Below are positions 33,060 to 42,224 of a stretch of 42,839 nt of DNA, one piece after another. Below the pieces are notes generated by a model. The model was not told where the DNA came from. It saw nothing but the letters and a program-made list of their open reading frames with translations, and made no database searches. This stretch comes from Helochares maculicollis. Its lineage: Eukaryota > Arthropoda > Insecta > Coleoptera > Hydrophilidae. The stretch is taken from positions 1 through 42,839 of the forward strand of contig JAWQRO010000328.1 in the NCBI GenBank assembly GCA_033557835.1. Direction: 5' to 3'. Numbering within the stretch: position 1 is the stretch's first letter; each line of letters opens with the position of its first letter. The position numbers and the translations under genes are program-made.

Positions 33060-35590
33060 GCCACTAAGTATGGAAGTACACAATTAGATAAGCTCAGAAG
33101 AGTTTCAGCGAAACGAGGTTAAATCAAGAGAGGATGGACAAAAGAGTCTGAACCAATGGTGGCAAGGAGGTAGAAATCAAGGGAGATTGGAGAAGAGAGG
33201 ATGGACAAAAGAGTCCGAAACAATGATGGCAAGGAGGTAGAAATCATTGGAGATTGGATTAAGAGAGGTTGGCTTAAGAGAGGTTGGTCCAAGATACTAT
33301 GAATCAAGAAAATATAAATCAAGAGCTCAATTATCATGAATCAAGAGATTCTGAGTTCAATGGTAATGAATCAAGAAAGTCTGTGTACAAAGGTTATGAA
33401 TTAGAGGGTCTGAGCTCAAGGGTCCTGAATCAAGAAAGTCTTGGCTCAAAGGTCATGAATCAAAAGAGTTAAGATCAAGAGATTCTGAACCCAGGCAGTA
33501 TAGATCAAGAGAATCTTAAGCAAGAGTCGAAGGATTTATTTCAAAACAGTATGTCTTACCGAAAAGAGCTTAGAGCGAAAGAGTCCACAGCACGAGGCCA
33601 TGAATTAAGAAGTGATAAACCAAGAACAGCGCAAAAAAGCATGAATTAGAAGAGGCAAAGGAGTATAAATAGAGAGTCTGGGGCAATAGAGACTGAGCAA
33701 AGAAGTTATGGACCAAGAAAGTTTTGACCAAGCGATTAAGAAATGAACCAAGAACAGTGCAAAAGAGTATCAATTAGAAGAGGCAAAAGAGTATAAACAA
33801 AGAATCTGGGGCAATAGAGACTGAGCAAAGAAGTTATGGCCCAAGAGAGCTTCGACCAAGCGATTATGAAATTAACCAGGAACAGTGCAAAATAGCATGA
33901 ATTAGAAGAGGCAAAGGAGTGTAAACAAAGAGTCTAGGGCAATAGAGACCAACCAAAGAAGTTATGGACCAAGAGACTGGTAAAGAATTATGGACCAAGA
34001 GACTTGGCAAAGAATTATGGACCAAGAGAGCTTTGGCCAAGCGATTATGAAATGAACCCAGAACAGTGCAAAATAGCATGAATTAGAAGAGGCAAAGGAG
34101 TGTAAACAAAGAGTCTGGAGCAATAGAGACCAACCGAAGATATTATGGACCAAGAGACTGGTATTGAATTATGGATCAAGAGACTGGTAAAGAATTATGG
34201 ACCAAGAGAGCTTTGACCAAGCGATATTTAATGAACCAAGAACAGTGCAAAATAGCATGAATTAGAAGAGGCAAAAGAGTATAAACAAAGAGTCTAGGGC
34301 AATAGAGACCAACCAAAGAAGTTATGGACCAAGAGACTGGGCAAAGAATTATGGACCAAGGGAGCTTTGACCAAGCGATTATGAAATGAACCAAGAACAG
34401 TGCAAAATAGCATGAATTAGAAGAGGCAAAGGAGTGTAAACAGAGAGTCTAGGGCAATAGAGACCAACCAAAGAAGTTATGGACCAAGAGACTGGTAAAG
34501 AATTATGGACCAAGAGACTGGTAAAGAATTATGGACCAAGAGAGCTTTGACCAAGCGATATGTAATGAACCAAGAACAGTGCAAAATAGCATGAATTAGG
34601 AGAGGCAAAGGAGTGTAAACAGAGAGTCTAGGACAATAGAGACCAACCAAAGAAATTATGGACCAAGAGACTGGGCAAAGAATTATGGGCCAAGAGAGCT
34701 TTGGCCAAGCGATTATGAAATGAACCCAGAACAGTGCAAAATAGCATGAATTAGAAGAGGCAAAGGAGTGGAAACAAAGAGTCTAGGGCAATAGAGACCA
34801 ACCAAAGAAGTTATGGACCAAGAGACTGGGCAAAGAATTATGGACCAACAGAGCTTTGACCAAGCGATTATGAAATGAGCCAAGAAAAGTGCAAAAGCGA
34901 TTGTGAATCAAGAGGATCTATATCAAGAATCTGAGCTACGAATTTTTCATCCAAGGAAGTCTGAATCTAGATGGTAGAGACCAAGAAATCTAAGCCGTAA
35001 GTGTTGGGATCAAGAGAGTTGGAGCTAGAAAGAAATGAGCCAAGAAAATTTGAACCAATAGAGTATGATCCAAGAAAGTCTGAAGCAAGAGAGTTTAAAC
35101 CAAGTAAGTCTTAGCCAAAACCACATGAATTAAGATAGCTTGCAGGAAGAGTGTGAACTAAGATGAGATAATCTAAGCAAGAAGAGGATTCCTGACGACT
35201 TGAAGACACAGATTATGAAAATCTGGCTCTGACTTGCAAGACTTACGCAATGAAGAACTACTACAGGAGAACTTATCATATCAGGATCTATGATATGAAG
35301 ATTTGTCCAGCTGCAGACGTATCAACCGAAAAGAAAACACTGAAAAACAAGAAGAAATTGGTTTGATTTTTGGTGGTCATTGTTTTTGGGCTAAAACAAA
35401 CTGATTATCAAGAGACTAAACGAAGAGCAAACTAATTGGCTTTACTAGAAAAAATCGACCTATTAACTTATTATCCACTTACATGCATTTTTATTTACAT
35501 AACAAACTGCAGCGTTATTCCAATTGTTATTATTGTTGTTAAAACAAGGAAATAAACTTTTATACAATTTTTGTTGCTGTTATTACCATT
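33060..35590 (+). pseudogene. Broken, repeat-expanded duplicate of the 3' part of gene 3
   Basis: The end of this block (35472-35590) is a clear copy of the gene 3 3' UTR at 32937-33050; both have a TTTATTTA(T/C)ATAACA segment, a CAATTGTT(G/A)TTATTGTT segment and GGAAATAAA followed by TTTATACAATTTTT. Just before it, 35250-35320 resembles the gene 3 coding segment around 32200-32310 (GAAGAACTAC, then GATATGAAGAT). Near 33300-33480, 30-bp units with GAATCAAGAGAGTCTGAG resemble the GFESRES coding repeat at 31084-31140. Stops occur in all frames; the longest open stretch is about 70 codons. No signal peptide or start is seen. It is best read as a 5'-lacking tandem duplicate that died and then expanded. 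It could still be transcribed. Confidence 0.75.
33590..34890. repeat. Higher-order noncoding array inside the gene 3 pseudogene copy
   Basis: The landmark GAATTAGAAGAGGCAAA recurs at about 33643, 33772, 33900, 34080, 34260, 34414, 34593 and 34749. Spacings are about 128, 128, 180, 180, 154, 179 and 156 bp. The difference is one or two copies of a 26-bp subunit, TTATGGACCAAGAGACTGG then TAAAGAA. A 26-bp unit is not a multiple of three, unlike the repeats in the intact genes. Confidence 0.9.
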
Positions 35591-35614
35591 ATAATCGTCA
35601 ATAAGGCGACTGCT

Positions 35615-35621
35615 TATATAA
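35615..35621 (+). promoter_or_regulatory. TATA box of gene 4
   Basis: TATATAA lies 73 bases before the start at 35688 and only about 60 bases after the duplicated gene 3 polyadenylation signal. Confidence 0.55.
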
Positions 35622-35687
35622 TAAAGCAAGAGACATGCAACAATCAGCCCCAATCGACCTTTGAAAACCGGCAGGCGACCACTGAAA

Positions 35688-36314
35688 ATGCACCCGCTCG
35701 ATAGACCAGTCCGGAACCTATTTTTAATCTTCTTCATCGCGACAGCCGTGACGCAATCAAGCTCCAATCCCAACACAAACCACCTGGAGTTCAAAAATGG
35801 CGAAGAAAATCCTGCAGGTGGCAACGAAGAAAGGGTAGGAGAAATCCAGCGCGAAGAAAGGTCCATGGAAGAAAACCTCGAAGAAGAAACTGTCTCAAAA
35901 GAAATGGTCTCAAAAGAAATGGTCTCAAAAGAAATGGTCTCAAAAGAAATGGTCTCAAAAGAATTTCTCGCAGATGAGGCCCACAAAGAAGAAACGTCCA
36001 GTAAAGAGACCCACAGAGAAGGAACGCCCAAAGGAACCAGCGAAGAAGAAGCACCCAAATTTGAAGAAAGTGCCGAAGATGACGACTCAGGATCCATCGA
36101 GATCCCAAGGCGCGCCGTCAAGAACAAAATTGCTAAAGACGGTCTAGGACCAGGGGTCATCAACTTAATAACGAAACTCCTGTCGACAATTCAAAGCACC
36201 TCGAAAATCAGATTGGCCAGGATAAAGAAGAAAGCCGAAGAATACCACAGGCTGAGCGAAAGCGCCGAAGGCGCCCTCAGGCACATTTTGAATGGATTCA
36301 GGATGACTCGGTGA
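35688..36314 (+). CDS. Small acidic secreted protein with VSKEM repeats (gene 4)
   Basis: A single exon encodes 208 residues. The start was chosen because the ATG at 35688 gives an N-terminal hydrophobic segment, NLFLIFFIATAVTQS, fitting a signal peptide after a short positive region, and because it follows a TATA box. The middle is strongly acidic and holds four copies of the pentad VSKEM followed by VSKEF (15-bp units, 35896-35970). The C-terminal ~70 residues (from RRAVKNK) are basic and predicted helical, without Cys. I recognise no family. The pentad repeat, charge segregation and position beside gene 3 suggest it belongs to the same secreted cluster; function is unknown. A polyadenylation signal AATAAA is at 36427-36432. 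Confidence 0.78.
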   Translation: MHPLDRPVRNLFLIFFIATAVTQSSSNPNTNHLEFKNGEENPAGGNEERVGEIQREERSMEENLEEETVSKEMVSKEMVSKEMVSKEMVSKEFLADEAHKEETSSKETHREGTPKGTSEEEAPKFEESAEDDDSGSIEIPRRAVKNKIAKDGLGPGVINLITKLLSTIQSTSKIRLARIKKKAEEYHRLSESAEGALRHILNGFRMTR

Positions 36315-36426
36315 TCTCCAAGTGAGAGGAATTAAAAACGCGTTAGGCTATGCAAGCACCAGTTGAATCATTGTTAAACACATAGTTTCAGTTGTAAATA
36401 GATTTTTTTTTGTTGTGAATATCTAT

Positions 36427-36432
36427 AATAAA
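36427..36432 (+). terminator. Polyadenylation signal of gene 4
   Basis: AATAAA about 110 bases after the gene 4 stop codon. Confidence 0.65.
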
Positions 36433-36499
36433 GAAGCAAAGTTTCCACAAACAGATTGATTAATCTTAGTTTGTTTAAGTAAACTCACGATAACAATAT

Positions 36500-36506
36500 T
36501 ATAAAT
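36500..36506 (+). promoter_or_regulatory. TATA box of gene 5
   Basis: TATAAAT lies about 100 bases before the start of gene 5. A TCAGT at 36554-36558 is further than the usual 30 bases, so the initiator is unclear. Confidence 0.5.
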
Positions 36507-36607
36507 AGTTTCACTACGCTCGATTATCTGTTACATTCTGCTTAGTAGTGCACTCAGTCGCCCGCAAGAAAAATCCAGGCATCCACGATTAAAAAAACCG
36601 AATCAAG

Positions 36608-37213
36608 ATGGCCGCCAAATTTTTGTTCGTGTGCATCGTCGCTTTCGTAGTGTGCCAAGTAAGTCATTTTTACGCACAGCCTGCTCTTTTTTATGCAATT
36701 TGATTTCATTTGTTTTTTATGCAATTCTATTGGTCGATTAAGTAACTCGCTTTGTTTCAACAATGAAATCATGCAGCTGGCTGTGGATGCTTAATCGGCA
36801 ATCCGCAGATAAACTTTGATCTATCGCCTTGAGATAACGCTGTGTAAGTTCATGGCGTTCTTCTACATTTCTCGGAATGTTTCAAGCATCGGTTACGAAA
36901 TAAATCGATTTGAATAACAAGCGTTAAATTCCAAAAAATCCAGTAATTGAAAAATGCGCCTATTTTTTAGTTCTTCGCTTGGAGCTACGCCCGCCCCGAA
37001 GGCGCCCAGGAGGCCACGACCGAGAACGCTCTGAAGAAGCTCCTTGACGACGCCATGAAATCGGCGAACGAGCTTCTCCAAACCGTCCAGAACAGCGAAC
37101 TGGGCCAGAACATAACCAAAGCGCTCCAAACCTTGGGAACGACCATCGAGCAGGAGGGATCGCAGCTGGCCACGAAAATCAAGCAGACTGTCAACCCCAA
37201 CGAACAACAGTGA
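36608..37213 (+). CDS. Short secreted amphipathic-helix protein, apolipophorin-III-like (gene 5)
   Basis: Exons 36608-36658 and 36971-37213, phase 0, encode 97 residues. Exon 1 is 17 codons and ends inside the signal peptide MAAKFLFVCIVAFVVCQFF, with likely cleavage after AWSYA before RPEG. The mature ~73 residues are Cys-free and helical, with heptad-like spacing of Leu/Ile/Val (ALKKLLDDAMKSANELLQTV, then LGQNITKALQTLGTTIEQEG). Gene 6 is clearly homologous: both contain x-LKK(L/I)(L/V)D and a QN(I/L)TK(A/T) block, and end in a KIK motif. The pattern resembles the first helices of apolipophorin-III, whose gene lies nearby with the same intron position. Lipid binding is inference. A polyadenylation signal AATAAA is at 37270-37275. 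Confidence 0.85.
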
Positions 37214-37446
37214 AGCGTTCACGGCCTGCTCGATAAAGACGCATTTTTTGTAAAAACCGATTAATATGTAATAAAATTACGATTTAAAAACAAAACGCTC
37301 GCTTATTTCCCAACCCGGCGGTTTTTACGAGATAAGCAAAGCCGAACGGGCAATAAAATTGAATGAGCTAGGCAAAACGTCAGTCTGGGAGCGTTAAATT
37401 ACACGTTAGTTGCCGAGGTGCCGGTGGAAATCTAACCCGGTTCGAA

Positions 37447-38320
37447 ATGATTGCAAAACTGACACTCTTTGTTGCTTTTGCTGTATTTGTTTGCAGCGTG
37501 AGTATTTTTGTTATACAATCAACTTCTTAAAATGACTTCGAATGCTTTAACATTGTGCTTCGCATTCGTACGAGCAAAACTAAAACTTGTTAAAACTTTC
37601 AAAAAATTGTACTAACACGAAAAATACAGGCCTGATTATTTTTAAAGGAGTATCTCCATACCAATTTCCTCGTTTCTATAATCAAGAAGAGCATTTCGAT
37701 CTATTTTAAGCGCAATTTAAGCTCCTACACACATTTAATCACAACACATATCACAAATAGTTATCAAGATTGTCTAATATTAATTTTTTATAGTGTAATT
37801 TTGTAAATAAATTATTATACATAAATTATTTTAAATATATTATTTTAAATATATTATTTTAATTATATTATTTTAAATATATTATTTTAAATAAATTATT
37901 TTAAATATATTATTTTAAATATATTATTTTAAATATATTATTTTAAATAAATTATTTTAAATATATTATTTTACTTATATTATTTTAAATATATTATTAT
38001 ATATATTTATTATATATTTAAGGTTAAAATGCTATTGAATGGCTTAAGATGTTTTAAAGTGTCTCTGCAGGTTCGCTTTAAAGTAGACTATTTTCTTACA
38101 GAGGGATTTGCCCCCTTCGACAACCGAAAGCCCCCTGAAAAAGATAGTCGACGAAACCATTAACTCTCTAGATCAGTGGATAAAGGTCGTTCAAGACGAA
38201 GAGCTCCGCCAGAACCTAACGAAAACCTTCCAGAGCTTCGCCGATGTTTTGGAGGAAGAAGGCGCTGACTTGGTGGCGAAAATAAAAAAGAGCGCGCCGG
38301 AAGCAACCAATCGGCTCTAA
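37447..38320 (+). CDS. Short secreted amphipathic-helix protein, paralogue of gene 5 (gene 6)
   Basis: Exons 37447-37497 and 38102-38320, phase 0, encode 89 residues. The 17-codon exon 1 is a signal peptide core (MIAKLTLFVAFAVFVCS), and the mature protein starts RDLPPSTTE. The helical body aligns with gene 5 without gaps over about 60 residues: SPLKKIVDETINSLDQWIKV, then QNLTKTFQSFADVLEEEGAD, then a KIKKS end. The 604-bp intron holds an AT-rich microsatellite. No TATA box was found at the usual place. Function is unknown; a small exchangeable lipid- or surface-binding protein is plausible from the helix pattern. Confidence 0.85.
37798..38015. repeat. AT-only microsatellite in the gene 6 intron
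   Basis: Repeats of a 14-bp unit, TTTTAAATATATTA, with TTTTAAATAAATTA variants, about 180 bp in all. It lies wholly within the intron. Confidence 0.93.
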
Positions 38321-38843
38321 GATGTCTGTACAAAACAAGCGAATTAAAGCCTGCAATCACCAACTATGTACAAAACCGAACGATTCGTCATCCAACGAAT
38401 GAAAAATGTATTTAAACAAAAACCAAAAAATGTTACATAAACACAGCAAACATGCATGATGGCAAAATAAATCCAAACAATTGAAATAAATCCAAACAAT
38501 TGAATTAATCCAAACTTATAAATATCCCCGAATCAAAAAGTCCAATCAAAACAAATAAATTCAATCGAAGCCTACTAATCGACAATCGTTTTGACACTTT
38601 AGATCTAAAACAACTGAATTAGGCCACGTATCGAAAGAAACAAAACACGGTTTGACGTTTCGCTGTCAACAAAGCGACGTAAAAACAAAAGGGATCCGTG
38701 ACGTCGCAACAATTATCTCTATTGTCGATCCTCCTATTAAACAATTGGAAAATTTTAAGCGAATAAGGCGGCAATTCGCGCGTATTGTCCACAGGATGAT
38801 GTCAGACGGCACTTTAAGATTATTTATTTATTTACCGGCTCAA
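38321..38843. other. Spacer between genes 6 and 7
   Basis: No convincing gene. Contains a small repeat of AATAAATCCAAACAATTGAA near 38467-38510, which also offers AATAAA signals for gene 6. A 72-codon frame at 38652-38870 runs through the gene 7 TATA box and has no recognisable domain. Confidence 0.5.
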
Positions 38844-38850
38844 TATAAAT
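38844..38850 (+). promoter_or_regulatory. TATA box of gene 7
   Basis: TATAAAT about 120 bases before the start codon of gene 7. The TCAGT at 38915-38919 is too far to be its usual initiator. Confidence 0.45.
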
Positions 38851-38965
38851 GGAAGCAACAAACAATTTAGCTTGTTTATCAAACGCTAGTCTGTCCATGA
38901 GCCCAATCAGCTCGTCAGTTCAATCGAAGTACGCCCTGGTTTAGCATCTACCAACACAGGAAACA

Positions 38966-39321
38966 ATGTTGAACAAATTCACCCTCGGTTTCATCGTTCT
39001 AATCGTCATTATTCAGGTAAATCTAGCAGGCTAGGCTGTAGACAAATTCAATTGTCCGGCTTGCAGCCGCTCAAATCGGTCGTTCTCGATTGTTTTACGG
39101 CGCTTTTCAATTGTTTCACCGAGTTTCGCTAGGTTTTAAGTTTGTTTTTTGTGCAGCTCATCACGTCGACCATGGCCAGGCCCGACGTGCTTGAGGATAT
39201 CAAAGATGGCATAGGGAAGGCGTATGACAAAGTCGCCGACACTTTGAGTGACGTCGCCGGGAAGATAAAAGACACCAGCAAGGATTTGTACGAGAAGGCT
39301 AAGGATGCTGTCAACGGGTGA
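38966..39321 (+). CDS. Very short secreted amphipathic-helix protein (gene 7)
   Basis: Exons 38966-39016 and 39157-39321, phase 0, encode 71 residues. Exon 1 is again 17 codons, and the signal peptide (MLNKFTLGFIVLIVIIQLIT) probably ends at STMA before RPDV. The cleavage context A-RP is the same as in gene 5. The mature ~47 residues form one amphipathic pattern, DVLEDIKDGIGKAYDKVADT then LSDVAGKIKDTSKDLYEKAK, with acidic and Lys residues spaced every 3-4 positions. This 11-residue-like pattern is reminiscent of apolipoprotein and LEA-type helices. It is diverged from genes 5 and 6, so common descent rests mainly on gene structure and position. Function is unknown. Confidence 0.8.
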
Positions 39322-39349
39322 AAGCGGGACGACGGCGGAAATTTTGCAC

Positions 39350-40190
39350 GATACAAATGTAAAAATAAAATTGTAAAAATAAGATAATTGTAAAAATAAG
39401 ATAATTGTAAAAATAAAGTATTTGTAAAAATAAACTAATTGTAAGAATAATAATTGTAAAAATAAAATTACTGTAAAAGTAGAATTATTGCAAAAAATAA
39501 TTGTGAAAATAGGATTATTGCAAAAAAGTAATTGAAAAATAGAACTATTGCAAAAAAATAATTCTGAAAATAGGATTATTGCAAAAAAATAATTGTGAGA
39601 ATAAAATTACTGCACAAAAAATTCTTGTAAAAATAGAATTATTGCAAGAAAATAATTGTAAAAATAGAATTATTGCAAAAAATAATTCTGAAAATAGGAT
39701 TATGGCAAAAAGATAATTGTGAGAACAAAATTACTGCACAAAAAATACTTGTAAAAATAGTATTGCAAAAAAATAATAAATGTGAAAATAAAATTATTGG
39801 AAAAACAATTGTAAAACCAAAATTGTTACAAAAAATAATTGTGAAAATAAAATTATTGGAAAAAATAGTTGTAAGGTAAAAATTGTTGCAAAAAATAATT
39901 GTGAAAATAAAATTATTGGAAAAAATAATTGTTAGAATAAAATTGCTACAAAAAATAATTGTAAAAATGAAATTATCGTAAAAGAATAATTTAGTATTTA
40001 GTATTAGTATCATCATTGCAAAAAAACGTAATTGTCAAAGTAAACTTATTGCAAAAAATAATTGTAAAAATAAAATTATTGTAAAAGAATAATTGTAAGA
40101 GTAAAATAATTGTAAAAAAATTTTAAGAGTAAAATAATTGTAAAAATACCGCAGAAATGTCAAAAAAAACCAGAAGTAGTTGTAAAAAAT
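39350..40190. repeat. AT-rich degenerate repeat between convergent genes
   Basis: Imperfect repeats of a 13-28-bp motif, AAAAATAATTGTAAAAATA with ATTATTGCAA, fill the space between the stop of gene 7 and the stop of apolipophorin-III on the other strand. Many AATAAA and, on the minus strand, an ATTAAA near 40191-40196 could end the two convergent transcripts. Confidence 0.85.
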
Positions 40191-40257
40191 TTTAATTAAA
40201 TAAAATGTATTTTTTAAATTTAGTCTCTAAAAGTATCTAGACGAGGGGACGTCGTTT

Positions 40258-42143
40258 TCAGTGTTTGTGCGTCTTTTCGTGGTCATCGACGGCGGTTTTG
40301 ATTTGCTCCTGGATGCTCTTGCCGAGGTTCTGGAGTGATTCCAGGGCGGATTTGGTGAAGACGCTGAATTCGTTCTGGACCTTCTTGACGTCGGGCTCTG
40401 AGGCCTTGACGAACTTGTCGACTTCCGTGTAGACGCTCTTCAGCTCCTTCTCCAAGTCGGATTTGATCTTGCTGGCCTTAGCGGTCGTTTCGGGGCCGGC
40501 CAACTCCTGGAGTTTCACGGTGGCTTCGTTCAGTTTGGTTTGAACTTGCTTCACGAAATTGTCGACTTCCGGCTTGTGGGCTGTCACTTCCTCGTTGAGC
40601 TTCTTGGAGATCTGCTTGAAGGTGTTGGCGGCTTCTTCGGCTTGCCTGGAGATGGCGTCCGTCACTTTCTTGCTGTCTGGGAGGTCCTTCTCCAATTGGT
40701 TCTTGGCGTCATCGATGGCCTTCTGGGCTTTGGCGGAGAGATCGTCCAGGACGGACTTCTCCACCTTGGGTTGGGCCTGTTGCTTCTTTTGGGGGGCGGC
40801 CAAGGAGCCCTGCCGGAAACCAAATTAGCTCGTCACCAGCAGTATAACCGTTGCCCGAAAGTGCAAAATCGGAAAATGAACAACGCCAAAAACTGAGCGT
40901 GATCGAAAAAGAGCTTAGCCCAAAAATGAGCATAACCCACAATTGAGTGTACCCAAAAATGAGTGTAGACAAAAATGAGTGTAGACAAAAATGAGTGTAT
41001 ACAAAAATGAGTGTAAACAAAAATGAGTGTAGACAAAAATGAGTGTAGACAAAAATGAGTGTAGACAAAAGTGAGTGTAGACAAAAATGAGTGTAGACAA
41101 ACATGAGTGTAGACAAAAAATGAGCACAACTCAAAAATGAGCGTAACTAAAAATTGAGCACAACCCAAAAAATGAGCATAATTCAAAAAATGAGCATGAA
41201 CCAAAAATTAGCATCTCAAAAATGAGCGTAAGCTAAAAATGAGAGTAAACCAAAATGAGAGTAAATAAAAAATGAGCATCTGAAAAATGAGCGAAAGTTA
41301 AAAATGAGAGTAGCTCAAAAATGAGCATCTCAAAAATGAGCATAACTCAAAAATGACCGTGAGCCAGAAATGAATGTAAACCAAAAATGATCGTAGCTCA
41401 AAAATGAGTACAAGCCAAAAATGAGAGTAAACCGAAATTGAGCATAATCCAAAAGTGAGCGTAAGCCAGAAATGAGTGTAAACAAAAAATGAGCATAATT
41501 AAAGAAATTAGCGTCAATCAAAAATGAGCATCTCAAAAATGAGCGTAAACTAAAAATGAGAGTAAACCAAAAATGAGAGTAAATAAAAAATAAGCATCTC
41601 AAAAATGAGAGTAAATAAAAAATAAGTATCTCAAAAATGAGCGTAAGTTAAAAATGAGAGTGAACCAAAAATGAGCATCTCAAAAATGAGCGTAACTCAA
41701 AAATGAGCGTAAGCCAGAAATGAATGTAAACCAAAAATGACCGTAGCTGAAAAATGAGCACAAGCCAAAAATGAGCGTAAACCAAAAATGAGCATATCTC
41801 AAAAATGAGCGTAACCCAAAAATGAATGTAAACAAAAATAAGCATAACTCAAAAATGAGCGTAGGTCAAAATGGAGCGTAATCAAAAAATAAGCGTAAGC
41901 CAAAAATGAGAGTAAACCAAAATGAGCATATCTCAAAAATGAGCATATCTCAAAAAAGAGCGTAGCCTAAAATGAGGGTAACCCATGATTGGCATAATTT
42001 ATTGAAGAAATGGCATGAAGAGGTTGCACAAATGAGGGAACTGCTGGGTTATGGGCGAAAAATCGACTCGAAATGAAGATATGCACTCAAAAAATTACCT
42101 GCAGGGCCAAAGCGGCGAAGAGAGCGACGAGGAAGAATTTCAT
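40258..42143 (-). CDS. Apolipophorin-III
   Basis: Two exons on the minus strand (42099-42143, then 40258-40809) join in phase 0 to encode 198 residues. The signal peptide MKFFLVALFAALALQGSLA is split by the intron after 15 codons, and cleavage before APQKK is likely. The mature ~179 residues are Cys- and Trp-free, rich in Lys, Glu, Ala and Gln, and read as a series of amphipathic helices (for example LDDLSAKAQKAIDDAKNQLE, KVTDAISRQAEEAANTFKQI). Length and composition match the exchangeable haemolymph apolipoprotein that binds lipophorin during lipid transport and takes part in immune recognition. The C-terminus is HEKTHKH. The 1289-bp intron is mostly a simple repeat. A TATA box and TCAGT initiator lie upstream. 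It is transcribed convergently towards genes 5-7, which look like miniature relatives. Confidence 0.9.
40920..41990. repeat. AAAAATGAG-based tandem array in the apolipophorin-III intron
   Basis: More than sixty units of about 14-18 bp, each with AAAAATGAG followed by a variable 5-8-bp end (TGTAGAC, CGTAACTC, CATCTC, AGTAAACC). The stretch 40950-41120 is a nearly pure 16-bp AAAAATGAGTGTAGAC array; the rest is degenerate. The whole array is inside the intron and gives spurious minus-strand frames rich in Phe, Ile, His and Leu. Confidence 0.92.
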
Positions 42144-42187
42144 TTTCGTGTAGCTGGTCGTCTTGCACTTGACAGAGGTCGATAAAA

Positions 42188-42224
42188 ACTGAATGCGATG
42201 GTTGCCATGAACTTGTTTATATAA
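42188..42224 (-). promoter_or_regulatory. Core promoter of apolipophorin-III: TATA box and initiator
   Basis: On the minus strand a TATATAAA sequence at about 42217-42224 is followed by TCAGT (plus-strand ACTGA at 42188-42192), about 28-30 bases on. The 5' UTR would be about 45 bases. Confidence 0.75.

Noticed and set aside
38652..38870. 72-codon open frame
   Set aside because: Overlaps the gene 7 TATA box and has no family features.
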